Both the position numbers and the translations under genes were made by a program. From NCBI GenBank assembly GCA_017403155.1, contig JAFQOP010000014.1:1-64000 (forward strand): DNA of 64,000 bases, read 5' to 3'. How positions within the stretch are numbered: position 1 is the first letter of the stretch; every line of letters starts with the position of its first letter. Positions 41,314 through 49,592 of the stretch are shown here, piece by piece. Below the pieces are notes generated by a model that was not told the DNA's origin, did no database searches, and worked only from the letters and a program-made list of their open reading frames with translations. The DNA is from Clostridia bacterium. Lineage in GTDB: Bacteria > Bacillota > Clostridia > Oscillospirales > CAG-272.

Positions 41314-42774
41314 ATGAATATAAAAAGAGTTGTACGATTTGTTATCCTTATACTATCCTTGCTCACGGTCATCGCCCTTGCAGTCTCTTGTGCTGACCCC
41401 GAGCCCTGCCTCAATCATATAGATACAGACAGTGATAATATATGCGACATCTGCAGTACAGACGTGACACCATCGCTTCCCGAGCCAGATGAGCATCGCG
41501 ATGAGAATCGCGACTTCATTTGTGATGAATGCGGCACCGAGTGCTTCCCCGACTGCGGTGGAGAGCACAAGAACGAAAACGACAACAACAAGTGTGATAT
41601 CTGCGGAAAGGACGTTCCTGTTGATATAACGGTCAGCGTTGTCGACCATCTCGGTAATCCCATTGCCAACGTTAAGGTATCGCTTGAGGATGAGAATTTC
41701 AATAAATATGAGGGCACAACCAATAACGATGGCAAGATAGTGCTTTCTCTTCTTGTCGGAAGGTATGATATTTCCTATGACCTGTCCGAGCTTGACGCAA
41801 ACTATATCACGGGTGCGACGTCCGTAACCATCAGCGATGAGGACCGCGAGATTAATCTCGAATTTGTTGACAACACACCTAACGGCACCTTTGAGCGTCC
41901 CTTTGTAATTTCCACGGATGAAACAACGGTGTCCCTGACGATTCCTGCAAACACGAAATATGAATATAAGATTCCGTTTGGCGGAGGCAGGACGGTTACC
42001 TTCTACTCCCCGGATATCGAAGTTCTTTATCACGAAAGGGCAGAGGACGGAAGCTATTCCTCGGCTCAGTATCTCCCCGATTCAAAGGGTGAGATATCCT
42101 TCAAGCTCAGAGAGACAGATACAAACACACCGAATCTTTTCTCAGTTGAGAACAAGTCGGGGCAGAGCATCACCTTTAACGTTTCGCTTGTGTCCAGACT
42201 CGGTTCGCTTTCCAATCCTATTGTTATTGATAGCATAGAGGGTCCCGTTAACTGTGAGCTTGCAGCAGAGACAACGGTTAATTATAAGTGGGTAGCCACC
42301 GACGGTAAGTGGCTCAAGGCAGTTGCACAGCCTATATACGTTTTCAGAAAGGATTCAACCTCTGCCGCACCTCTTGTTAAGACAGAAGGCGGGGAAGGGC
42401 TTGTCGGTACTTACACCGCAACGCTTGAGAGCGGTTTAGTTACTGTTATTATAACAGAAACAGAAATTGAAGTTGTTGATGAAACAACCGATTGGGAGAA
42501 CGTAAGCGGAAGCTATTCATATACTCTTGAGGGCGGTGTGATAACAATTTTGAGCGCCGCGGACGGTGTTGCCGTCGATACGTTTTCTGTTGCCGCGTGC
42601 CAGCTCTCCGTATATATAACGAATAGCAGAACCTCGGCACAAAAGGTGATAGGCGAGGGCATCAATGAGGCTTTGATTTCAGTTTCCGAGGGAGATGAAA
42701 TCAGGTTTTCGATTACCTCTGCATATGACGTAGAGTTTATTTTGAATTTGGCACTCTTAGATACCTTGGAGTAA
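41314..42774 (+). CDS. Surface lipoprotein with CDxC repeats and a carboxypeptidase-regulatory-like domain
   Basis: 486 residues. A lipoprotein signal peptide ends at ALAVSC (Cys26). Residues 34-99 hold three cysteine-pair repeats of the type D-x-D-N-x-C-D-x-C (CDIC at about 44, CDEC at about 70, CDICG at about 94), probably metal-binding. Residues ~103-175 form a beta-sandwich like CarboxypepD_reg/SpaA-type domains (VVDHLGNPIANVKVSLED...TTNNDGKIVLSLLVGRYDISY). The rest is beta-rich with repeated GSLSNPIVI / GTFERPFVI motifs, suggesting two or more related domains. It is probably exposed on the cell surface. The function is unknown; substrate binding or adhesion are possibilities. Confidence 0.82.
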   Translation: MNIKRVVRFVILILSLLTVIALAVSCADPEPCLNHIDTDSDNICDICSTDVTPSLPEPDEHRDENRDFICDECGTECFPDCGGEHKNENDNNKCDICGKDVPVDITVSVVDHLGNPIANVKVSLEDENFNKYEGTTNNDGKIVLSLLVGRYDISYDLSELDANYITGATSVTISDEDREINLEFVDNTPNGTFERPFVISTDETTVSLTIPANTKYEYKIPFGGGRTVTFYSPDIEVLYHERAEDGSYSSAQYLPDSKGEISFKLRETDTNTPNLFSVENKSGQSITFNVSLVSRLGSLSNPIVIDSIEGPVNCELAAETTVNYKWVATDGKWLKAVAQPIYVFRKDSTSAAPLVKTEGGEGLVGTYTATLESGLVTVIITETEIEVVDETTDWENVSGSYSYTLEGGVITILSAADGVAVDTFSVAACQLSVYITNSRTSAQKVIGEGINEALISVSEGDEIRFSITSAYDVEFILNLALLDTLE

Positions 42775-42810
42775 AAAAAGAGCCGTGCGTAAAAGCACGG
42801 TTCTTTTTTG
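42774..42810. terminator. Bidirectional terminator after the lipoprotein gene
   Basis: Stem AAGAGCCGTGC/GCACGGTTCTT flanked by A-run and T-run. It serves the lipoprotein gene and the convergent uronate operon. Confidence 0.88.
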
Positions 42811-42814
42811 CTTA

Positions 42815-43669
42815 TTAAACGCCCGAGTAGGCGGAGAAGCCTCCGTCAATCGGGAGAACTACACCGGTGATGAAGCTTGCCGCCGCATCCGAAAGGAAGA
42901 AGAGCAATCCGCCGATAAGCTCGCTTGCCTCGCCAAAGCGCTTCATGGGCGTTCCGCCGAGAATCTTATTTGTTCGTGGGGTGGGTGAGCCGTCAGGATT
43001 GAAGAGAAGTGCTCTGTTCTGGTTGGATACGAAGAAGCCGGGAGCAATTGCATTTACTCTTATGTTTGCATTTGCAAAATGAACTGCCAGCCACTGTGTA
43101 AAGTTAGATACTGCCGCCTTAGCTGCGCTGTATGCAGGAATCTTGGTAAGGGGGCGATATGCATTCATCGATGAGATGTTTATGATATTTCCGCCCTTGC
43201 CACTCTTTGCCATCTCCTTGCAGAATACCTGAGTTGTAAGGAAAGCAGCGGTAACGTTCAGATCAAATACAAATCTGAAGCCGTCGGGAGAAAGGGAGAA
43301 GAAATCCTGCACGTTCTCATTTTCGAGTGCCTCGAGGTCGAAATACTCGTTAGCTGTCGTTGCTTTGGGATTGTTTCCGCCTGCGCCGTTAATCAGTATA
43401 TCGCATACACCAAGCTCACGCTCCACAATTTCACGCGCCTCTTCAAGGCTCGCTTTTTCAAGGCAGTTTGCCTTTACTGCGATGGCAACACCGCCATTAT
43501 CTCTTATTTCCTTGGCAAAGCCTTCTGCCGCATCGAGATTTATATCGAGAAGTGCTACCTTTGCGCCGCATTCTGCTATCGCCTTGGCAAAGTCGGAGCA
43601 GAGAACTCCACCCGCACCTGTAACGACGGCAACCTTGCCGCTAAGGTCAACGTTGAAGGGAATGTTCAT
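42815..43669 (-). CDS. uxuB: SDR-family D-mannonate oxidoreductase (fructuronate reductase)
   Basis: 284 residues. The Rossmann loop GAGGVLCSDFAKAIAECGA near residue 18, NGAGGNNPKAT near 92, and the catalytic triad in ISSMNAYRPLTKIPAYSAAKAA (Ser, Tyr, Lys, near 160-180) mark a short-chain dehydrogenase. It belongs to the type found with UxuA that links fructuronate and mannonate with NAD(H). This SDR type is unrelated to E. coli UxuB but takes its place in many Firmicutes. It lies 32 nt after uxuA at the end of the operon. The specific activity is inferred from context. Confidence 0.85.
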   Translation of the reverse strand: MNIPFNVDLSGKVAVVTGAGGVLCSDFAKAIAECGAKVALLDINLDAAEGFAKEIRDNGGVAIAVKANCLEKASLEEAREIVERELGVCDILINGAGGNNPKATTANEYFDLEALENENVQDFFSLSPDGFRFVFDLNVTAAFLTTQVFCKEMAKSGKGGNIINISSMNAYRPLTKIPAYSAAKAAVSNFTQWLAVHFANANIRVNAIAPGFFVSNQNRALLFNPDGSPTPRTNKILGGTPMKRFGEASELIGGLLFFLSDAAASFITGVVLPIDGGFSAYSGV

Positions 43670-43701
43670 TCTTTATATCTCGCTTTCTGTAGTTTTTAAT
43701 A

Positions 43702-44757
43702 TTACTTGGTTTTCTTGATGCCTTCCCACACACCGTAGAGATATGTGGCACCAAGCGCTCTGTCATAAAGTCCGTATCCGGGCTTGCCGTCCTCGCCCCA
43801 GATGTTTCTGCCGTGGTCAGGACGTGTATAGCCCTCAAAGCCATTGTCGGCAAGCGCTTTCAGAATGCCGTATATATCAAGAGAACCGAATTCGGTGGGG
43901 TGGGGAGACTCATTGAAGAAGAGCCGTCCGTCGTCCGTCTTCTCGAATTTGATATTTCTTGCGTGGAGGAAGTGGACTCTGTCCATAGCGGCATATTTGC
44001 CTGCCATCTTAACAAGATCGTTATCCCTCGATGCGCCAAGAGAGCCTGTGCAAAGTGTTATGCCGTTGTACTTTGAATCAACGGCGGCAAAGAGCTTGTC
44101 GATGCCTGCCTCACCGGTAATAATTCTGGGCAGACCAAAGAGGCTCCACGGCGGATCGTCGGGATGCACCGCCATCTTAACGTCGCACTCCTCGCATACG
44201 GGAATAATCTTCTTAAGGAAGTATACCATATTGTCGAAGAGCTTGTTCTCATCCACGGATTCGTAGCGCGCGAGAAGCGCATCCAGCTCCTCCTTGGTAT
44301 AGCTCTCGTCCCAGCCGGGAAGGGAAAGTGTCTGCTTCTTGGGGTTAAGTCCGTCGATTGTTCGCTGGTCATATGCCAGACAGTTGGAGCCGTCTGCAGT
44401 CTTATATTTGAGCTCCGAGCGCACCCAGTCGAATACGGGCATAAAGTTGTAGCATATAACCTTGACGCCTGCTTTTCCAAGATTGCGGATAGTCTGGATA
44501 TAGTTGTCGATAAGCGCATCACGCTTGTCCGAGCCGAGCTTGATTTCCTCGTGGACGGGCACGCTCTCGATAACCTCCATTTCCAGCCCTGCGGCATTTA
44601 CCATGTCGCGCAGCTTGAGAATAGAGTCGAGGTCCCACACCTCTCCTACCGGAATTGTGTACAGTGCGGTTACGACACCGGTAATCCCGGGAATTTGTCT
44701 GATGCTTTCCAGGGAGACGGGGTCGGTCGGACCGTACCATCTGAACGTCATTTTCAT
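43702..44757 (-). CDS. uxuA: Mannonate dehydratase
   Basis: 351 residues, standard length. It dehydrates D-mannonate to 2-keto-3-deoxygluconate in the glucuronate pathway. Features are the N-terminal MTFRWYGPTDPVSLESIRQIPGITGVV type opening, KVICYNFMPVFDW near residue 100, MAVHPDDPPWSLFGLPRI near 197 with metal-site residues, LCTGSLGA near 236, FLHARNIK and a C-terminal RPDHGRNIWGEDGKPGYGLYDRALG. Uronate isomerase, kdgK and kdgA are not in the window, so the pathway is completed elsewhere. Confidence 0.96.
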   Translation of the reverse strand: MKMTFRWYGPTDPVSLESIRQIPGITGVVTALYTIPVGEVWDLDSILKLRDMVNAAGLEMEVIESVPVHEEIKLGSDKRDALIDNYIQTIRNLGKAGVKVICYNFMPVFDWVRSELKYKTADGSNCLAYDQRTIDGLNPKKQTLSLPGWDESYTKEELDALLARYESVDENKLFDNMVYFLKKIIPVCEECDVKMAVHPDDPPWSLFGLPRIITGEAGIDKLFAAVDSKYNGITLCTGSLGASRDNDLVKMAGKYAAMDRVHFLHARNIKFEKTDDGRLFFNESPHPTEFGSLDIYGILKALADNGFEGYTRPDHGRNIWGEDGKPGYGLYDRALGATYLYGVWEGIKKTK

Positions 44758-44784
44758 AATCGTGTCTTCCTTTTTTATTTTTTG

Positions 44785-45786
44785 TTATATTAGTGTATCC
44801 GTATCGTTTGATTTATATGCCGCAAGCAGGATTTTCAGTGCGTGCTTTGCCTCCTCCAGTGGCACGGGGCTTTTCTTGCCCTCGGTGATAGCATCGTAGA
44901 ACAAGTCGATGAGAGCAACGTGCCCGTTGCCGTAACACTTTTTTCCAACGTAGTTATCTTCATTCTCAAAGCAGGTTGTAACACCGTCGATTGTGATGTT
45001 TGGCAGATTTATTATCACGTGATGATTCTTGCTGCGGAGAGTTACCGTTGTGTCATCGGTACCGAGGGAGCTTGTAGTGGCATAGAAGTTTGCAACGCCG
45101 CGCTCAAAGCGGATAACGCCCTCGCAGCTGTCTTCCACGTCTATTACACCCTTGAGGTGGTGATTTGCCGTTGTGGCACAGACCGCACTAGGCTTCCCGA
45201 GGAACAGTGTCAGCATATCGAGCGAGTGTATCGCTTGGTTTATCATAACACCGCCGCCCTCGGTTGCGCGTTTACCGCGCCAGCCCGAGCTTACGTAATA
45301 TTTCTCGTCCCTTTTCCAGAAAAGAGAGAAGTGTGCGGATGTTGCACCTCCGTCTGCTTCAAGAGTCTCCTTCGCCAGCTTTACAGCACTTGTAAAGCGG
45401 TTCTGGAAGCATACGCAAACGGTTGCCTTGCTTTTCTTCTCCGCCACAATAAGGCTCTCAATCTCCTCCTCGGAGATGCACATGGGCTTCTCGAGGAATA
45501 CGTTGATGTCTCGCTCCAGCGCTGCTATCGTCATAGGTGCGTGGAGATAATGCGGTGTTGCGATATGTACTGCATCAAGCGAAAGCTCCGCGAGCATTTT
45601 GTAGTAGTCAGTATATATTCCGACACCTTCAAGAGAATATTTCTGTGCCATCTCTTTGCTTCTCTCGCTAACAGTATCGCACAGCGCAACCACGCGCACG
45701 TTTTTCATTGAAGTTAATGCGTTCAGATGATTGGGCGCTATTGTGCCGCAACCAACCAAAGCTACGTTAAAGATTTTGCTTTTCAT
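44785..45786 (-). CDS. Gfo/Idh/MocA-family sugar dehydrogenase (short form)
   Basis: 333 residues. N-terminal Rossmann fold with VALVGCGTIAPNHLNAL, the family's EKPMC motif (FLEKPMCISEEE, near residue 94) and a C-terminal alpha/beta domain with GGGVMINQAIHSLDML (active-site His, near 180). It oxidises or epimerises a sugar, sugar acid or inositol with NAD(P). Paired with a second, longer member upstream and two TIM-barrel isomerases, it suggests a multi-step conversion of an unusual sugar acid before UxuA. The exact substrate cannot be read. Confidence 0.88.
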   Translation of the reverse strand: MKSKIFNVALVGCGTIAPNHLNALTSMKNVRVVALCDTVSERSKEMAQKYSLEGVGIYTDYYKMLAELSLDAVHIATPHYLHAPMTIAALERDINVFLEKPMCISEEEIESLIVAEKKSKATVCVCFQNRFTSAVKLAKETLEADGGATSAHFSLFWKRDEKYYVSSGWRGKRATEGGGVMINQAIHSLDMLTLFLGKPSAVCATTANHHLKGVIDVEDSCEGVIRFERGVANFYATTSSLGTDDTTVTLRSKNHHVIINLPNITIDGVTTCFENEDNYVGKKCYGNGHVALIDLFYDAITEGKKSPVPLEEAKHALKILLAAYKSNDTDTLI

Positions 45787-45792
45787 ATCGTT

Positions 45793-46947
45793 TTACTGAG
45801 ATGCTACGACGTCGTCGTTAGCCGTTGCACGGGGCTTGGATACAGCTATGCGCTTTTTAAGCTCCTCATAGAAGAAACCGTCGTCGAAGGGAAGGGTAAC
45901 GTCCTTGTTTATCCAGGTTGAAAGAAGCATCGCGTTTGCCAGCTCAACTCCGTGGATGCCGTCGCTTGCAGGAGCATAAACGTCCTCAAGACCGAGTATT
46001 GCATTTGCAATATTGTTGCATATGCCTACGTGCTGGGAGTTTTCACCCTCAAGCTCTACCTCGACGGTAGGAAGAGCCTCGGGCGCTGCGAAGCCGCTCT
46101 TGGCAGCATAGCAGTGCTCTCGCTCGTCAACCTTGAGCTCCTTGTAGAAGAGCTTGTCATCCTCAAAAAAAAGGGTACCCTTAGTTCCCGTAACCTCAAA
46201 GCGGTTGGTGCCGGGGGCGTCGGCAGTCGTTGTTATAAATACGCCGGTTGCTCCGTTTGGATACTCGCAGTAGCAGGTAACGTCGTCCTCTACCTCGATA
46301 TCATGCCACTTTCCGAAATGGCAGAACGCGCGCACCTTTGTCGGCATCATTCCGACAATCCACTGGAAGAGGTCGAGCTGGTGGGGAGCCTGATTGTAGA
46401 GAACTCCGCCGCCCTCTCCCGCCCAGGTTGCACGCCATGAGCCGGTGTCGTAGTAGTACTGTGTGCGGTACCAGGTTGTGATAATCCAGTTAGTTCTCTT
46501 AACCTCACCAATCCTGCCGTCCTTTATCATCTGTCTCATCTTCTTGAAAGCAGGGTTTGTTCTCTGATTAAACATTATGCCCAGGATTTTGTCCGAGTTT
46601 TTTGTTTTTTCGAGCATTTCGCGCACCTGAAGAGTATAGACGCCGGCAGGCTTCTCCACGATACAGTGATGACCCGTTTCAATAGCTCTCACTGCGAGAG
46701 TAGGGTGGCTGTAGTGGGGGGTGCAAATCATAATGACGTCGCATGTGCCGGATGCAAAGAGCTCCTCGGAATCGGTGTAGTAGCTTATACCCTCGCTCTG
46801 AAGCTTTTTGACGATTTCAAACTTCTTTGTGTTTATGTCGCAAATGGCGGTAAGGATACCGTTCTCGATCTTTCCTTCGATGAGATGCTTTGCGTGGCTT
46901 GAGCCCATATTACCGCATCCGATAATACCAAATCTTACTTTTTCCAT
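45793..46947 (-). CDS. Gfo/Idh/MocA-family sugar dehydrogenase (long form)
   Basis: 384 residues. N-terminal FGIIGCGNMGSSHAKHLIEG, VEKPAGVYTLQVREML near residue 98 and GEGGGVLYNQAPHQLDLFQWI near 180 are family hallmarks with the conserved catalytic Lys and His. A C-terminal extension of about 40 residues beyond the usual end is helical. It overlaps the isomerase gene upstream by 13 bp and is 6 nt before the second dehydrogenase, so the four genes are tightly coupled. The substrate is unknown; sugar acids or their glycosides are likely from the context. Confidence 0.88.
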   Translation of the reverse strand: MEKVRFGIIGCGNMGSSHAKHLIEGKIENGILTAICDINTKKFEIVKKLQSEGISYYTDSEELFASGTCDVIMICTPHYSHPTLAVRAIETGHHCIVEKPAGVYTLQVREMLEKTKNSDKILGIMFNQRTNPAFKKMRQMIKDGRIGEVKRTNWIITTWYRTQYYYDTGSWRATWAGEGGGVLYNQAPHQLDLFQWIVGMMPTKVRAFCHFGKWHDIEVEDDVTCYCEYPNGATGVFITTTADAPGTNRFEVTGTKGTLFFEDDKLFYKELKVDEREHCYAAKSGFAAPEALPTVEVELEGENSQHVGICNNIANAILGLEDVYAPASDGIHGVELANAMLLSTWINKDVTLPFDDGFFYEELKKRIAVSKPRATANDDVVASQ

Positions 46948-47816
46948 GTTCCTACCTCAGTCTCCTTGTATCCATGTTTTGTGAGCAGTGCCTTGAGTGC
47001 ATTTGTTGCAAAGTCGAATGACTCGCGCGTTGTAGCGAAGACGCGGGTGTTCCTAAGCTCGTGCGTGTCTATTGTTTTGTATGCCTCGAATGCGTTCAGG
47101 TGCGGCTCCAGCGTGAGGTACACGACCTCGTTCGATTTGTCATTTACGATATCAATAACCTCACCTATTCTTCCTTCGCCCTCGCCGGCGGGGAGTATCG
47201 TCTGCGTTTTGTATTCAGCGTCCTTGATATGAAGATATGCGAGATTTATCAGTGTTGCATTTATTCCCTCGATAACATCTGCGTTGTTCATTCGGTAATT
47301 GGCAGGGTCAAAGATTCCATACAGACCGTCAACGGTAGTGAGAAGATCCTTTACCTCCTCGGGCATCTGACCGTATATAAGCGATTCGTTCTCGTGGCAG
47401 AGAAGAATACCCTCTGCCTTTGCCATCTCCACCATGACAGAAAGGCGCCTTATGACCTCATCTCTCTTCTCGACGAGCGAGTCCTGTCCGACGAAGAAGG
47501 AGAACATTCTTATTTTGTCTGTTCCGAGCGCTTTTGCTACCTCGAGCGCTCTTTTGAATTTTTCAAGATGCTCTTCAAACGGAGCATCAATGTCATACTT
47601 GCCAATCGGAGAGCCGAGGGCGTTTACCTTAATTCCGTTTTCTGCAAGAGCCTTTGCCATTTGAGAAAGCTCTGCGTCGGTGAGGTCTAGTATTCCCTTG
47701 CCGTTTACAAATCTAGGTTCAATAAATTTTATTCCGTTTTCCTTCAGCGCGATTATCTGCTCGTCGAGCGTGGCGCCTGCCTCGTCCGCAAAAGCGGACA
47801 GCTTGAATGTTGCCAT
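46935..47816 (-). CDS. Sugar phosphate isomerase/epimerase (AP endonuclease 2-like TIM barrel), 1
   Basis: 293 residues of the xylose-isomerase-like TIM-barrel type. The opening FKLSAFADEAGATLDEQIIALKENGIKFIEPRFV and metal-binding positions such as LCHENESLIYG near residue 140, FDPANYRMNNAD near 175 and LHIKDAEYKTQT near 205 are as in this family. It would isomerise or epimerise a keto sugar. It lies between the second TIM barrel and the two dehydrogenases, as in inositol- and keto-sugar-type pathways. Confidence 0.87.
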   Translation of the reverse strand: MATFKLSAFADEAGATLDEQIIALKENGIKFIEPRFVNGKGILDLTDAELSQMAKALAENGIKVNALGSPIGKYDIDAPFEEHLEKFKRALEVAKALGTDKIRMFSFFVGQDSLVEKRDEVIRRLSVMVEMAKAEGILLCHENESLIYGQMPEEVKDLLTTVDGLYGIFDPANYRMNNADVIEGINATLINLAYLHIKDAEYKTQTILPAGEGEGRIGEVIDIVNDKSNEVVYLTLEPHLNAFEAYKTIDTHELRNTRVFATTRESFDFATNALKALLTKHGYKETEVGTWKK

Positions 47817-47826
47817 TGCTGTTTCC

Positions 47827-48588
47827 TCACTTTCTGATTATAGGATTCAGATGCTTGTAGCTTCTTTCCATCTGCTCGATGGGGTTGGGGAAGTCGGGGG
47901 CGTTGTCCTGCTCAACGTATATTTCATTAATACCAACCTCCTTACAGCAGGATGCGAGAAGGGCAAAATCTATAGCTCCGTCTCCGCAGGCACATATCGG
48001 TCCTTTTGGCAGCTCCTTCATATCCTTGAAATGAATATGCTTCATTCTTCCGCTTTCCGCAAAGAGCCTTATGTATTTTACGGGATCGGCGCCTGCATAG
48101 GTGCTCCAATACACGTCGTGGATAAAATCCATATCGGTCATTTCGTTTATAAGGAAGTCATAAATCATAACTCCGTCCACCGATTCAAACTCAAAGGCAT
48201 GATTGTGATATGCAAAGCGTAGCCCCGCGTCCCTTATCATTTTAATCGGCTCTGTGAGCTTCTCCTTGAATGCCTTTATGCCCTCATAGCTTTTTTGATA
48301 CTCGAGGGGCATAGCACCAAGTCCTATTGTATCACAGCCGATTGCCTTATGGTAGTCAATTGACCGTGCGGTGTTGGTAATAATTTCGTCAAACGGACGG
48401 TGGGTGCAGCCAACGGGCAGGGAATACTCTCGGCTTATCTCGGCAAGATAATCTGCCTCAAGAGGGCAGATTCCGGAGAGCTGAACTCCCTCGTAACCGA
48501 TATCTCTGAGACGGTGAAATGTATTCCGCGTATTCTCCGGTGTGTCGCATACTGTTCTTAACGAATATAGCTGTGCGTTAATTTTCAT
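47827..48588 (-). CDS. Sugar phosphate isomerase/epimerase (TIM barrel), 2
   Basis: 253 residues, the first gene of the operon. INAQLYSLRTVCDTPENTRNTFHRLRDIGYEGVQLSG opens the barrel; metal-site residues appear in FAYHNHAFEFE near residue 128, DFIHDVYWSTYAGADP near 153, HIHFKDMKE near 180 and IYVEQDNAPDFPNPIEQM near 218, all common to this isomerase family. It differs clearly from its neighbour (no close identity), so they probably act on different intermediates. It is driven by a good promoter facing the AraC gene. Confidence 0.88.
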   Translation of the reverse strand: MKINAQLYSLRTVCDTPENTRNTFHRLRDIGYEGVQLSGICPLEADYLAEISREYSLPVGCTHRPFDEIITNTARSIDYHKAIGCDTIGLGAMPLEYQKSYEGIKAFKEKLTEPIKMIRDAGLRFAYHNHAFEFESVDGVMIYDFLINEMTDMDFIHDVYWSTYAGADPVKYIRLFAESGRMKHIHFKDMKELPKGPICACGDGAIDFALLASCCKEVGINEIYVEQDNAPDFPNPIEQMERSYKHLNPIIRK

Positions 48589-48623
48589 AAAGGAATACCT
48601 CTTGTATATTTAATTACAAATCA

Positions 48624-48652
48624 ATTTTAACATAATGATTTTCTAAGTTCAA
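48624..48652 (-). promoter_or_regulatory. Sigma-A promoter of the sugar-acid operon
   Basis: On the minus strand, TTGAAC (48652-48647), 17-nt spacer, TAAAAT (48629-48624), 36 nt before the first start codon. Confidence 0.75.
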
Positions 48653-48673
48653 TATTTTTAAAAAAAAAATTCA

Positions 48674-48723
48674 TTGCGACCCTTGCGAAAACTATTGCAA
48701 AACTTGTCGTGATGTGCTAAAAT
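48674..48723 (+). promoter_or_regulatory. Promoter of the AraC gene with repeated TTGCGA motifs
   Basis: TTGCAA (48695-48700), 17-nt spacer, TAAAAT (48718-48723). Two TTGCGA copies lie at 48674-48679 and 48683-48688, upstream of and in line with the -35. They are candidate AraC contact sites in the divergent spacer. Confidence 0.6.
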
Positions 48724-48770
48724 ATACGATGTATAGTTATGCATAGGTATAAAAGGAAGGAGGGAGAGCT

Positions 48771-49592
48771 ATGGATGGAACGATGATTGCAGAGGGAAAC
48801 ACCTTTTTTCTCCGCAAGCGAGTAGAGGTAGACCGTGAAGCGTTGAGCCTAACGCACTGTCATGATAAATATGAGATCATCTACGTTGCCGAGGGCGAGG
48901 GAAAATTCATCGTAGAAGGTATAGAATATCCGATAAAGCCGCGCACTCTGATGGTTTTTGCTCCTCTTTCGTATCACTGTGTATGTATTGATTCGGGCTC
49001 TGCCTTTGAGAGATACGTTATTCATTTTGACAAGGACGTTGTTCTCTCGGAGGCAAAGGCGGCATTCGAGTCGCTTAATGACCTTGCCAGAGTTGCAGGC
49101 GCGTTCTATGCTCCCGAGGCGGTATCAAATCAGGTGATTGCTATATTTGAGAGGCTTGAGGGCTACGGCTCTCTGCCCGAGCACGAAAGAACTGTGTTTA
49201 CCCGCTTTGCCGTGTCAGAGCTTATAATGCATCTCTCTCTTTCATACTCCGAGCTTTATCTGCGCGACGACGGAGAGCTTGGTGCCAGGGTTATAAAGTA
49301 TCTTAACCAGAACATGGACAGGGATATCCCGCTTGATACATTGGCAAAGCGCTTCTTCGTCAGCAAGTATTATCTGTGCCGCGCGTTCAAAAAGCATAAC
49401 GGCATATCCGTGCACGGATACATAAACAGAAAGCGCATAATGTATGCCAAGCAGCTGATAGAGGCAGGAGAGACCGCATCTATGGCAGCATATAGAGTCG
49501 GCTTTGGCGACTATTCTGCATTCTACCGTGCATATGTAAAAATAGTCGGCAAGTCACCGACGCAGTCGAAGGAGGTAAAGGTGGATGAATGA
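48771..49592 (+). CDS. AraC-family transcriptional regulator
   Basis: 273 residues: an N-terminal cupin sugar-sensing domain (about 20-100, with LTHCHDKYEIIYVAEGEGKFIVEG and IKPRTLMVFAPLSYHC) and a C-terminal pair of helix-turn-helix motifs (about 165-265, with IPLDTLAKRFFVSKYYLCRAFKKHNGISVHGYINRKR and VGFGDYSAFYRAYVKIVGKSP). It probably activates the divergent sugar-acid operon in response to a carbohydrate inducer. Strong GGAGGGAG site. Its stop overlaps the start of dxs by 8 bp, which ties a catabolic regulator to a housekeeping gene string. Confidence 0.9.
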   Translation: MDGTMIAEGNTFFLRKRVEVDREALSLTHCHDKYEIIYVAEGEGKFIVEGIEYPIKPRTLMVFAPLSYHCVCIDSGSAFERYVIHFDKDVVLSEAKAAFESLNDLARVAGAFYAPEAVSNQVIAIFERLEGYGSLPEHERTVFTRFAVSELIMHLSLSYSELYLRDDGELGARVIKYLNQNMDRDIPLDTLAKRFFVSKYYLCRAFKKHNGISVHGYINRKRIMYAKQLIEAGETASMAAYRVGFGDYSAFYRAYVKIVGKSPTQSKEVKVDE

